Origin: Rhodothermales bacterium
GTDB taxonomy: Bacteria; Bacteroidota; Rhodothermia; Rhodothermales; Bin80
Direction of reading: 5' to 3'
Assembly: GCA_028278205.1 (NCBI GenBank)
Contig: JANQES010000143.1
Span: forward strand, 62,001 to 126,000
DNA length: 64,000 bases
This document shows, piece by piece, positions 42,322 through 50,833 of the stretch; the stretch's first letter is position 1; each line of letters begins with the position of its first letter. A program made the translations under genes and the position numbers. Below the pieces are notes generated by a model. That model searched no databases and was not told the DNA's origin. It saw only the letters and a program-made list of their open reading frames with translations.

Positions 42322-43428
42322 ATGATTTATGAGCTTCACGTTCTCTCGGAAGGCGATGTGCCGGCGTTGACGGGGAGCCCCGTGGCGGCCCTGGAAGAGG
42401 TGCCTCAGGATTTTGGGTTGGCCTATGATCGCGCCCATTCAGACGCCCACGTGCTCGCCGATGGATTCGGGCGGCGGCATACGTATCTGCGCCTCTCGCT
42501 CGTCGAACAGTGCAACCTGCGCTGCCGCTATTGCATGCCCGAAGACGGCCTCGACTGGACGGCCACCGAGGAGATTCTCACTACGGACGAGATCATCCGC
42601 CTGGCGCGGCTCTTCGTGGCGCAGGGCGTCAGCAAGATCCGCCTCACCGGCGGCGAGCCGCTCTTGCGCCAGGATGTCGAAACGATTGCCGAGGCCATCG
42701 GGCAGCTCGAAGGGCTTGAGACGCTGGCGCTGACGACCAACGGGCTGCTGCTGCCGAAGAAATTCGACCGCCTCCAGGCCGCCGGCGTCAACCTGATCAA
42801 CATCAGCCTCGACACGCTGCGTCCGGAGCGCTTCGAAGCCGTCACGCGGCGCAAAGGCTTCGCCCTGACGATGCAGGCCGTCGACGAGGCCATCGCGCGC
42901 GGCTACGATCCCGTCAAGGTCAACTGCGTCGTCATGCGCGGCGTCAACGATGACGAACTGCTCGACTTTGTGGCCTGGACCAGGGAGCAGCCCATCGAAG
43001 TGCGCTTCATCGAGTTTATGCCCTTCGACGGCAACCGCTGGGACGACACGCACCTCTTCTCCTACACCGCCATGCGGGACCGCATCGAACAGCATTTCCC
43101 GCTCGAACGCCTCGAAGACGGCCCCAACGACACCTCCAAGACCTACCGTGTGCCCGGTCATCGCGGCGCCGTCGGTTTCATCACGTCGATGACCGAGCAT
43201 TTCTGTGAAGGCTGCAACCGCCTCCGCATCACCGCCGACGGCAACCTGAAGGTGTGCCTCTTCGGCAGCGCCGAAGTCAGCCTCCGCGACGCCCTGCGCC
43301 GGGGCGCCACCGACAACGACCTGCTGGGCATCGTCAGCGCCGCCGTCGGGCGCAAGCGCGCGCGCCACGCGGGCATGTACAACCTCGCCGAGATGGAAAA
43401 TCGCCCAATGATTACTATCGGGGGGTAA
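42322..43428 (+). CDS. moaA: GTP 3',8-cyclase, molybdenum cofactor synthesis
   Basis: A 368-residue radical-SAM enzyme for the first step of molybdopterin synthesis. The N-terminal cluster CNLRCRYC (CxxxCxxC), the C-terminal cluster CEGCNRLRITADGNLKVC and the C-terminal double glycine (ITIGG) are diagnostic. Residues 1-48 form an N-terminal extension not needed in E. coli MoaA. It follows mobA closely. Partner genes moaC, moaE and moeA are not in the window. Confidence 0.93.
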   Translation: MIYELHVLSEGDVPALTGSPVAALEEVPQDFGLAYDRAHSDAHVLADGFGRRHTYLRLSLVEQCNLRCRYCMPEDGLDWTATEEILTTDEIIRLARLFVAQGVSKIRLTGGEPLLRQDVETIAEAIGQLEGLETLALTTNGLLLPKKFDRLQAAGVNLINISLDTLRPERFEAVTRRKGFALTMQAVDEAIARGYDPVKVNCVVMRGVNDDELLDFVAWTREQPIEVRFIEFMPFDGNRWDDTHLFSYTAMRDRIEQHFPLERLEDGPNDTSKTYRVPGHRGAVGFITSMTEHFCEGCNRLRITADGNLKVCLFGSAEVSLRDALRRGATDNDLLGIVSAAVGRKRARHAGMYNLAEMENRPMITIGG

Positions 43429-43435
43429 CGAACCG

Positions 43436-43672
43436 ATGATCAGGCGAAGCGACATCCTTGAGGCTTTTGAAAAGGAGCAGATCCGGCAGAACAAAGCGGA
43501 TTATCGTGAAAACTTGAAAATAGCCGAGGCGCTTTATCGAGAGGCTCTGGCGCTTGGAGTTTTGCCGCCGGAAGATCCGCTTGAAGGCATTGACGTAAAA
43601 ATTCGGGTCGCTAAGGCATTCAGTGCTTTGCCAAAACCTGGAGATGACAGCGCAGATATTCGACGCTCATAA
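43436..43672 (+). CDS. small hypothetical protein
   Basis: A 78-residue, highly charged helical protein (MIRRSDILEAFEKEQIRQNK; ALYREALALGVLPPEDPLEG). It starts eight bases after the moaA stop codon. I have seen similar short proteins beside unrelated genes, but do not know a function. It may be a partner of the convergent DNA methylase gene, with 11 bases between the two stops. No motifs, membrane segments or cysteines are visible. Confidence 0.6.
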   Translation: MIRRSDILEAFEKEQIRQNKADYRENLKIAEALYREALALGVLPPEDPLEGIDVKIRVAKAFSALPKPGDDSADIRRS

Positions 43673-43683
43673 AAAAGATAGCA

Positions 43684-46128
43684 TTACTGGGCTTCTATGA
43701 TTTGCTCCACGAGCGTGTCAATGGTTTTCATCTCTTTTGCCAGATGTCGTTTCACCTCCAGTCGCAGATTTCCCAGCCGGTGCGCTGTGATGCCGGAAAG
43801 ATCAACGGTGCTCAAGAATCCGGACGCTTTCTCTGTGGCTTCTTTGCTCAACGAGGCCAATTGTTGATGGCGCTCGTCGCGCGGGTCGAAGCGCGGAAAG
43901 GGCACTTCCAGAATTTTCTTGTGGACGTGCCGGGGGCCGAACAAACCCCTGGATTGGAAATCTTTGATGATGAAATTAGGGATGCTGGAGTTCAGAAAGC
44001 CCGACAGGAAATACGCTTCACCGGCGTTATTCGTGCCAAACCAGTAAGCCATGTGGTCGGTGATGAAAGGCAGATCGATGCTGTCCAGCGTGACGACGGT
44101 AGCGTTGGCGTCCTTGGCGGCTGCCGTGTAAAGCACAAGATAAGCCCAGTTGAGAGTCTGGTCCGTCAGTTTATTTTGCCAGTTCAGGTATTCGACACTG
44201 GTGATCGATTCATTGCGTTCGGTTCTGTGGGTTTCCCAGAGCGTTTCCACCTGCCGGAACCACGTTGCCGTTTCCAGTTCACCGTGCTGTTGTAGCTGCT
44301 TCCAATCCAGCAGGTGAATGGCCCGGTCGGTTCCTACGGTGACGGGCAGCAGGACCAGTTCCGGCTCGACGAGGGCGAAGGGCACGATGTTCTTCGAAAT
44401 CGCGGTGCGGAAGAGGAAATTGCTGTTGATGCGTCCCTCAAGTGTCAGCGCTTTCCAGGGTGGTTTGGCTTGTTTTCGTTGTTCTTCGCCCGTCCGCACC
44501 GTGAGGATGCGATCCTCAAAATCGGGAGGCGTCTCCTGCGTCAATTCGACGAAATAAAAGTTGCGCGGCACGAGGGTCGCGCCCTGCTTGAAGGCATTTT
44601 TGTACGCGTTGATCGTGTCCGAGGCCGTCGATCTGCGGCGCGTAAAGGCCGAGAGCTTGCCCAGACGACCGTAGTAAAACGTGGTTTTTTTGAAGAAAAG
44701 CGCTGATTTTGCTTCGGCCCACGTCGCGTTGGCTGTCCTGAGCTTGCCCGACACGGCAAGCCCCGGCCTGCCGTTCTTTGGGATCTTCCGGGCGGCATGG
44801 GTGCGCTGGCCGAAGAGCACACAGGCCGGCACGCGAAACAGGGGCGCAACCTTTTCCAGATCCCATAATTCCGTAATCTTGAAGCCCTCGGCCCTGCCGG
44901 CGCGTGTGTTATCGTGGTGATCTGCCGAGAAGAAACTGCGCGGCAGCACGAAGGCGATACGGCCTTTGTTTTTCAGGAAATATGAGGCGGAATGGGCCAG
45001 AAAGATCGCGGCAATTTCCAGATGCGTGAAGTTGGCTTTCTTTGCCGGCATCACGCGATACTTGATGGCCAGCTCACGGAGCCTGTTTTGATATTCTTCG
45101 TCGTCAACATCTTTGTACGTGAGCCAGGGCGGATTGCCGATCACCACGTCGAAAACTTTTGACGATATCTCGTACCGGCTCTGGTCGATGGTCATGGTGA
45201 AGTTGGCGCCGAAAAGCCCCACCGAGCCTTCAGGCGCCAACAAGGTGTTGGCCAGGTAGACGCGAAGCGTCACGGTTTTTTTTTCGGCTTTGATCTTGGT
45301 GCTCAGCGCCAGAAGCAGCGTCGTTTTGGCAATTTGCACCGACAGCGGATGAATGTCGATGCCCACGACGCGCCGCGAGATCGCATCGGCAGACAGATCC
45401 GGATAGCCCGCTTTCAGGTTGGCAACGGCTGCTCGCAGGAATGAACCGCTCCCGCAGGCCGGATCCAAAATCCGGCTTTCTCGCTCCAGGTCGAGATCCG
45501 CAACGATGCGTTCGCAGAGCCAGTCGGGGGTATAATATTCTCCCAGGGCATGCCGCGTATCGAGGTCGATCAGATCCTGGTAAACACCCTTCAGGATGTC
45601 TTCGTCAACCTGATTAAAGTCGTAGTCTCCGATCTGCTGTGTGATCCTCCTGAAGACCCTTTTGAGCGCCTTGAAATGCGGTTCTGCAGCAACCCAATTG
45701 TAGAAATCATTATCGATGAAATTCTTGACGTGGAGCCGGTCGAAGATGTCGCCGTGAATAATGCCTTGCAGTTCATCTTCGTCGATAAAATCATCGTGTG
45801 TCAGCACTTCGTAGGCGAGTATTTTGGCGAAAATGCTGAGATAGGTATGCACGAGAAAAATGTCTTCCCGGCCTTCAAAAGTGCCGTAAGCGATGCTTAG
45901 AAACCGTTTCCATTGATCAAAGGCGGTTTGTACCTCTCCTTGATCCTTGACTTGTTGAAAGTGTTCGGCCAGGGTGTCGATGCAAGTGAGGAACGTCGGT
46001 GAAGTATCTCCAAAATCCTGCTTGATCAGTTCCAGCGTGGGTTTCAGTAGTTCTTTCTTCGCCGCTTCATTGTTGGCCCTGCGTACGTTTTGCAGATAAT
46101 CAATGATGTACTCCTCGGGCGTTTTCAT
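43684..46128 (-). CDS. N6-adenine DNA methylase, Eco57I/type IIG-like
   Basis: An 814-residue protein with a gamma-type adenine methyltransferase core: motif I LDPACGSGSFLRAA, motif IV VIGNPPWLTY, preceded by GEYYTPDWLCERI. Residues 1-190 are helical and of unknown role; the C-terminal 350 residues resemble a target-recognition domain (GLFGPRHVHKKILEVPFPRF). Type IIG enzymes carry a nuclease in the N-terminal part, but no PD-(D/E)xK signature is evident to me, and no restriction gene is nearby. It could therefore be a solitary methylase, or part of a defence system with partners beyond the window. Confidence 0.85.
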   Translation of the reverse strand: MKTPEEYIIDYLQNVRRANNEAAKKELLKPTLELIKQDFGDTSPTFLTCIDTLAEHFQQVKDQGEVQTAFDQWKRFLSIAYGTFEGREDIFLVHTYLSIFAKILAYEVLTHDDFIDEDELQGIIHGDIFDRLHVKNFIDNDFYNWVAAEPHFKALKRVFRRITQQIGDYDFNQVDEDILKGVYQDLIDLDTRHALGEYYTPDWLCERIVADLDLERESRILDPACGSGSFLRAAVANLKAGYPDLSADAISRRVVGIDIHPLSVQIAKTTLLLALSTKIKAEKKTVTLRVYLANTLLAPEGSVGLFGANFTMTIDQSRYEISSKVFDVVIGNPPWLTYKDVDDEEYQNRLRELAIKYRVMPAKKANFTHLEIAAIFLAHSASYFLKNKGRIAFVLPRSFFSADHHDNTRAGRAEGFKITELWDLEKVAPLFRVPACVLFGQRTHAARKIPKNGRPGLAVSGKLRTANATWAEAKSALFFKKTTFYYGRLGKLSAFTRRRSTASDTINAYKNAFKQGATLVPRNFYFVELTQETPPDFEDRILTVRTGEEQRKQAKPPWKALTLEGRINSNFLFRTAISKNIVPFALVEPELVLLPVTVGTDRAIHLLDWKQLQQHGELETATWFRQVETLWETHRTERNESITSVEYLNWQNKLTDQTLNWAYLVLYTAAAKDANATVVTLDSIDLPFITDHMAYWFGTNNAGEAYFLSGFLNSSIPNFIIKDFQSRGLFGPRHVHKKILEVPFPRFDPRDERHQQLASLSKEATEKASGFLSTVDLSGITAHRLGNLRLEVKRHLAKEMKTIDTLVEQIIEAQ

Positions 46129-46203
46129 TATTCTGGATCGTCTGGATTACAGGACCGAGGTCTGTGAGCGGATGATACTAAAAACTCAGATCAATCAGGC
46201 ATC

Positions 46204-47064
46204 ATGACGAAAACGCTCTTTTATGTTTTCTTGCTTCTGCCCTTTATGAGCCCGCTTGTCGGCGAGGCGAGGCCATCCACAGCCGACACCACCGTCCGCG
46301 TGATGACCTTCAACATCCGCTACAACAACCCCAACGACGGCGAGCATGCCTGGCCGCACCGCAAAGAGCGCGTGGCGAGTGTGATCCGGTTTCATGAGGC
46401 CGATATCGTCGGCGTGCAGGAGGCGTTGAAAGGGCAGATCGACGAACTGGAGGCGCTCTTGCCGGGGTATGCCTGGTTCGGCGTGGGGCGCGACGACGGG
46501 GTGGCAGCCGGCGAGTTTGCGCCTGTTTTCTACCGCACAGACCGCTTCGAACTCATCGAGCAGGCGACGTTCTGGCTTTCGGAGACACCCGACGTGCCGG
46601 GCAGCAAAAGCTGGGATGCCGCCATCACCCGCGTCGTCACCTGGGGCCGCTTCCGAGACCTCGCCACGGCGGGTGAGTTTTTCCTTTTCAACACCCACTT
46701 CGATCATCGCGGCCAACAGGCACGCACCGAGAGCGCCCGCCTCATGCTGGAGCAGATCAACGCCCTGGCCGGCCAGGCGCCCGTCGTCGTCACCGGCGAT
46801 TTCAACGTGGTGCCTGCGACGGAGGCCTACCAGATCATGACGGGGAAACTGGCCGACGCGCGAGATCGCTCGGCGACGCCGCCGCACGGGCCGGAGGGGA
46901 CGTTCTTCGGCTTCACCGTCGAGCCGGACGAGAACCAGCGGCGCATCGATTACATCTTCGTCGATCCCCGCGTGCGCGTCGAGCGCTACGGCGTGCTCGC
47001 CGATCACTGGAACGGTCATTTTCCGTCGGACCATCTCCCTGTGCTCGCCGAGGTAGTGTTTTAG
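46204..47064 (+). CDS. exported endonuclease/exonuclease/phosphatase-fold protein
   Basis: A 286-residue protein with a signal peptide (MTKTLFYVFLLLPFMSPLVG). EEP-fold motifs are complete: VMTFNIRYNN (metal Asn), GVQEAL (metal Glu), FNTHFDHRG (catalytic His), VVTGDFNV (Asp and Asn) and SDHLPVLAEV (final Asp-His). Close relatives act on phosphodiesters or inositol phosphates in the periplasm or outside; the substrate is unknown. Its TAG stop is formed by the first word of a palindromic repeat shared with the convergent SDR gene. Confidence 0.88.
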   Translation: MTKTLFYVFLLLPFMSPLVGEARPSTADTTVRVMTFNIRYNNPNDGEHAWPHRKERVASVIRFHEADIVGVQEALKGQIDELEALLPGYAWFGVGRDDGVAAGEFAPVFYRTDRFELIEQATFWLSETPDVPGSKSWDAAITRVVTWGRFRDLATAGEFFLFNTHFDHRGQQARTESARLMLEQINALAGQAPVVVTGDFNVVPATEAYQIMTGKLADARDRSATPPHGPEGTFFGFTVEPDENQRRIDYIFVDPRVRVERYGVLADHWNGHFPSDHLPVLAEVVF

Positions 47065-47135
47065 TGTTGTAGTGTTATAGTTTTGCTTTAACTCAAACAC
47101 CATAACACTATAACACCCAAACACTAAAACACTAC
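47056..47135. repeat. GTGTTTTA-word inverted repeat between convergent genes
   Basis: TAGTGTTTTAGTGTTGTAGT (from 47054) faces AACACTAAAACACTAC ending at 47134. Both convergent genes take their TAG stop from it: the phosphatase-fold gene from the left arm (47062-47064), and the SDR gene from the right arm (47132-47134). Confidence 0.9.
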
Positions 47136-47899
47136 TTCGGAGCCATCCGAATGGCGCCGTCGAGGCGGATGACTTCGCCGTTGAGCATCGGGTTTTCGAT
47201 GATGTGGCGGGCTAGCTGGGCGAACTCCGCCGGGCGGCCCAGCCGCGAGGGGAAGGGCACCTGCTCAGCCAGCGAGGCGCGCACCTCGTCCGTCATGCCG
47301 GCCATCATCGGCGTGTCGAAGATGCCGGGAGCGATGGTCATCACCCGGATGCCTGAGCGAGCCAGATCGCGGGCGATGGGCAGCGTCATGCCCACCACGC
47401 CGCCTTTCGACGCGGCATAAGCCGCCTGGCCGATCTGTCCGTCGAAAGCTGCCACCGAGGCTGTGTTGACAATCACGCCGCGTTCGCCGTCGTCGGTGGG
47501 TTCATTCTGCGCCATCATCGCCGCAGCCAGGCGAATCACGTTGAAGGTGCCGACGAGGTTGATCTGGATGACGCGGGCGAAGCTTTCGAGGTCGTGCGGC
47601 CCTTTGCGTCCGTAGGTTTTGCGTCCCAGCACGATGCCGGCGCAGTTGACCACCCCGTGCAGCCCGCCGAAGCGATCGCGGGCGGTGTCCAGGGCGGCTT
47701 GCACGCTGTCGGCGCCGGTCACGTCGGTTGGGACGAAAGCGGCCCGGTCGCCGAGGCGTTGGGCAGCGGCTGCGCCGGTGGTTTCGTTAACGTCGGCCAG
47801 GAGCGCAAAGCCGCCGGCTTCGACGAGCGCGTGGGCGGTGGCGGCACCCAATCCGGAGCCGCCGCCGGTGATGAGGAAGGTTTTATCTTGAATGTGCAT
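47132..47899 (-). CDS. short-chain dehydrogenase, 3-hydroxyacyl-CoA dehydrogenase type II-like
   Basis: A 255-residue NAD-dependent short-chain dehydrogenase. The nucleotide loop TGGGSGLG, the NCAGI motif, catalytic Ser (NTASVAAF) and YAASK are intact, and the sequence GIFDTPMMAGM is typical of the HSD17B10/3-hydroxyacyl-CoA dehydrogenase group. With the acyl-CoA dehydrogenase at 24.2 kb it may serve fatty-acid or branched-chain amino-acid oxidation, though the genes are not linked. Confidence 0.9.
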   Translation of the reverse strand: MHIQDKTFLITGGGSGLGAATAHALVEAGGFALLADVNETTGAAAAQRLGDRAAFVPTDVTGADSVQAALDTARDRFGGLHGVVNCAGIVLGRKTYGRKGPHDLESFARVIQINLVGTFNVIRLAAAMMAQNEPTDDGERGVIVNTASVAAFDGQIGQAAYAASKGGVVGMTLPIARDLARSGIRVMTIAPGIFDTPMMAGMTDEVRASLAEQVPFPSRLGRPAEFAQLARHIIENPMLNGEVIRLDGAIRMAPK

Positions 47900-48145
47900 A
47901 CAGTCAGTTTTGTTGGGTTTAGGGTGTTACATACCCAATCCGATAGTGAAAAATAGGGATTACAAAAAGGGGATTCGCCACGCGGTTTGCCTTTCACCAA
48001 TTCCTAATGCCTTTATCTTTGCAAGAAGAGGTCGATACTGGCACAACGGGCAGCGTGGAATCCGGAGACAGCGGAGAAGGCCCGACCGCGTGGAGATGGT
48101 GTGTACAAACACAAAGCAATAATCAGGAAAGAGAAGGGCAGGACC

Positions 48146-49342
48146 ATGATTACGCTCAAGGAAGCCCTGGCACGCACGCTTCGATCCGGCGTCGCCTCCC
48201 CCAACCCGGACGCTAAGGCCTCCGAGGATAGGGCTCCCAGCAAAAGCCAACGACGACTTCCCCTCCCGGTGATCCCGGTGGAGCCTGAGGCGCCGGCAGA
48301 GCCGGTGGCCGGGCCTCCGGATGCCGCTGAGGCCGAGGCTTTTGCTGCGCTCGCCCTGCGCGACCGCGTCGTGATCATGCTCCTGTTCGACCAGATCGTC
48401 ACCGAAAAGCAGGTGGCCGAGGTCTGGGCGCTCTGGCAACAAGAATACCGGGGCGACCTCAAGACGTCGCTCTGGCGCCTGCTGACGCTCGTGCCCGACC
48501 TCGACCGCGAAATGATCCTGGCCGAGGCCGCGCGGGTCTATGAAATCGAAGAAGTCAAACTTTCTTCACGGGCCGTCTTGCCGGTGCTCAAGAACCTGGC
48601 GAAACACGTGCCGGCGCCGGTGTGGGAAAAAATGATGCGGCTGCGCGTGCTGCCGCTGACCGAGACGGCGCAACGGTTCAGCCATCGCAAGCAACTCGTC
48701 TTTGTCTCGCACGATCCGACGCATCCCGAAGTCAAAGAATTGTTGGAAGAACTCGGCGTGGGGGCATATGAACTGCGTTATGCGCCCGAACATGAGATCG
48801 TCGGCATCCTGGCGGAGGCGTTTCCGAGGGAGTACAAGGCGCTCAAGAAAGAACTCGACCGGGAAAGAAAACGCTTCGTCGAAGCCCGAAAAAAACGACC
48901 GACCATCGGCCAGATCATCTTAGAGGGCCAGCGCCTCGGCGGGGAGCCGGCAAGCGTTTTGGAAGCGCCTTCGGAAGCGTCTGCGCCGCTGCTCAACACG
49001 TCGTCTATCATCACCTATTTCGAAGAATTGCTCGTCGGCGCGGTGCGCAGCGGGGCCTCCGGGATCTGCCTCGTGCCCAACGCCAACGAAAAGACGGAAG
49101 TCTACGCCCTCGTCGATGAAACCCTGACGCAGTGGTGCCTGATCGACCACATCGAGCCCGAACTCTTGTTTGCTACCCTCAAAAACGCCATCATCCGCAC
49201 CGACCTTTCCTTAGAAGACAGCACCAATAAACAGGTTATCGAACGCTGGATCGACGGCGTGCTGGTTCGTTTCCGGACCACCGCCTTGCCCTTCGGCAAA
49301 TCCCTCGACCGCCAGGCCCTCGTCTTCCGCGCGGTGAAGTGA
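48146..49342 (+). CDS. GspE/PilB N-terminal-domain protein without ATPase
   Basis: A 398-residue protein that resembles the N-terminal part of type II secretion/type IV pilus ATPases: a GspE_N-like helical domain (REMILAEAARVYEIEEVKLS) and, near the C-terminus, the N2 domain that precedes the ATPase (TYFEELLVGAVRSGASGICL, matching the GASDIH region). It ends at about the point where Walker A should follow, so it lacks all ATPase motifs. I start it at ATG 48146 with AAGGG upstream. Whether truncated or a regulator of a pilus or secretion motor is open; the DNA downstream is a normal intergenic region. Confidence 0.7.
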   Translation: MITLKEALARTLRSGVASPNPDAKASEDRAPSKSQRRLPLPVIPVEPEAPAEPVAGPPDAAEAEAFAALALRDRVVIMLLFDQIVTEKQVAEVWALWQQEYRGDLKTSLWRLLTLVPDLDREMILAEAARVYEIEEVKLSSRAVLPVLKNLAKHVPAPVWEKMMRLRVLPLTETAQRFSHRKQLVFVSHDPTHPEVKELLEELGVGAYELRYAPEHEIVGILAEAFPREYKALKKELDRERKRFVEARKKRPTIGQIILEGQRLGGEPASVLEAPSEASAPLLNTSSIITYFEELLVGAVRSGASGICLVPNANEKTEVYALVDETLTQWCLIDHIEPELLFATLKNAIIRTDLSLEDSTNKQVIERWIDGVLVRFRTTALPFGKSLDRQALVFRAVK

Positions 49343-49347
49343 ATCTG

Positions 49348-49396
49348 TATTGCGTACTTCGTACTGCGTATTGAAAGGCGCCCCTACGCAATACGC
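49348..49396. repeat. TGCGTACT-word inverted repeat
   Basis: TATTGCGTACTTCGTACTGC (from 49349) and ACGCAATACGCC form a small tandem-word palindrome filling the gap between two convergent genes. Confidence 0.7.
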
Positions 49397-49397
49397 C

Positions 49398-50048
49398 TCA
49401 CCCTCCTAACGCTCTTCGCGAGATCACCTTCAGCACCTCGGTAATGATAGGTTCGAGGATGCGCAGCGGCGCTTCGGGCACCGAGACGCCTACCGACGGG
49501 CGGCCTATATCGCTGGCGTGGATGTCCGGGATGTCGAAGGTTTTTTCGGAGACCAGCGGCGCGTGCAGCGTCACCTGGGCGTTGGTGAAATGGAGTTGTT
49601 CGATGACCAGATTCGGCCATTCGGTTTCCTCGCCCGTCTCGGCGTATTCCTGAAGGTTGCCCAGGATCTGGCGCAGGTTGTTTCGGCGGATCTTCTGCTC
49701 GGCGATGAGCCGGGCGCCGTCGATGCTGATTTCGTGGATGACGATCACATCCTGCCGCAGCGAGCCCACGTCGAGGTGGATGGCGATGCTTCCCAGTTCA
49801 AAGGCATAGCCGGTGTTAAAGCCGTCGGGGTTTTCGATGACAAGGCCGCGGATTTCGCCTTTGCCCGAAAAGACCGAGATCTCGACGTCCTCGACCTCTA
49901 CCGGCGTCTGCGTCGCCTCACTCCCGACGGCTTTGATATTCGTCGCAGCGACGGAGTTGAGCCCCGTCGTCACCACCAGATACCCGGCAGCGGCGATGAA
50001 AACGAGCATGCCGAGGATGATCAGCAGGCGTTTCTTGGTTTTGCTCAT
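49398..50048 (-). CDS. AsmA-like membrane-anchored protein
   Basis: A 216-residue protein with one N-terminal helix (residues 8-27) and a beta-rich periplasmic part. The segments VEISVFSGKGEIRGLVIENP and DVIVIHEISIDGA are typical of small AsmA/DUF748-like proteins that line the inside of the envelope. The ending is cationic. It may help lipid or outer-membrane protein handling; no specific role is known for this size class. Its promoter side faces the plus-strand gene at 50133. Confidence 0.78.
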   Translation of the reverse strand: MSKTKKRLLIILGMLVFIAAAGYLVVTTGLNSVAATNIKAVGSEATQTPVEVEDVEISVFSGKGEIRGLVIENPDGFNTGYAFELGSIAIHLDVGSLRQDVIVIHEISIDGARLIAEQKIRRNNLRQILGNLQEYAETGEETEWPNLVIEQLHFTNAQVTLHAPLVSEKTFDIPDIHASDIGRPSVGVSVPEAPLRILEPIITEVLKVISRRALGG

Positions 50049-50132
50049 AGTCTGATTTCGTTGTTATATTGCGTTCCAATTGAAGCCGTGGATCATGACA
50101 TGGCAAGGTAAGAATAAATGATCTGAGTGCGT

Positions 50133-50705
50133 ATGCCGATCTTCTACAGAGGCGCTGGCGTCGGCACCTATTGGCATCAAAATGACGCCCGGATCAATGG
50201 TTTCGCGAGTCGCAATCCAGGCATGAATCCTTCAAACAGTCGATTGATGCAGCACATTGCAAGATCGACGGTGACCAGCCCCTACGTTTCGCTGACAAAG
50301 TCTTATGGTGTTGCCTGGGAGTATGCCTTTTTGTTTGGTCGTGCCCGCCCAACTCAGGCCAATCCTGCTTTTGTTTATGAGATAGATCTTTTAGATCCGT
50401 TGCCGGCTGGTCTGCAGCTTCTTGATCCTGTTCAGGAAGTTGCGAACAACGTACCGTCGCCGCTTAGTCCCAATCCTTATCAGCACGATGGTACAAAGAG
50501 CTACTTGCTGGGCGTGGTAGATCCCGTGCGGATGAATCAATACCTGAACCAGACCATTCGCCAACCATATCCTGGAGGAACGCAGCGAACGCCCAATCTT
50601 AGTATCGAACTGGAGACGCTCGTTCGAGCCTTGCGTGATGCGGAAATTCTTGCAGTAGGCAACATTCCTGCTTCAGCCGTAGTCAACAGAATTGACGTGT
50701 ACTGA
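50133..50705 (+). CDS. possible ADP-ribosyltransferase-like protein
   Basis: A 190-residue protein I do not recognise with certainty. The order of motifs recalls the R-S-E class of ADP-ribosyltransferase toxins: FYRGAG near the start (Arg), a Ser-containing strand SPYVSLTKSYGVAWEYA in the middle, and a late acidic region (SIELETLVRALRDAEIL). There is no signal peptide. The base composition is lower in G+C than in the flanking genes, suggesting transfer. A small gene with a C-terminal membrane helix follows 129 bases later and might be its partner. Start at ATG 50133; a GTG at 50127 is possible. Confidence 0.55.
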   Translation: MPIFYRGAGVGTYWHQNDARINGFASRNPGMNPSNSRLMQHIARSTVTSPYVSLTKSYGVAWEYAFLFGRARPTQANPAFVYEIDLLDPLPAGLQLLDPVQEVANNVPSPLSPNPYQHDGTKSYLLGVVDPVRMNQYLNQTIRQPYPGGTQRTPNLSIELETLVRALRDAEILAVGNIPASAVVNRIDVY

Positions 50706-50833
50706 CACTCTTTTTCCGCTATTATTATCGGGAATTATTGAACTAATGATTTCTGTGCAAGGAGAAACAATATCCCGTATTTTACGGTACCCATCGCGTT
50801 CTACTTCAGTAAACAGACACTGTTTGGAAGACT

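Noticed and set aside
47990..48145. Sigma54-type promoter (TGGCAC) upstream of the GspE-like gene
   Set aside because: The -12 element (TTGCA-like) is missing at the required spacing.
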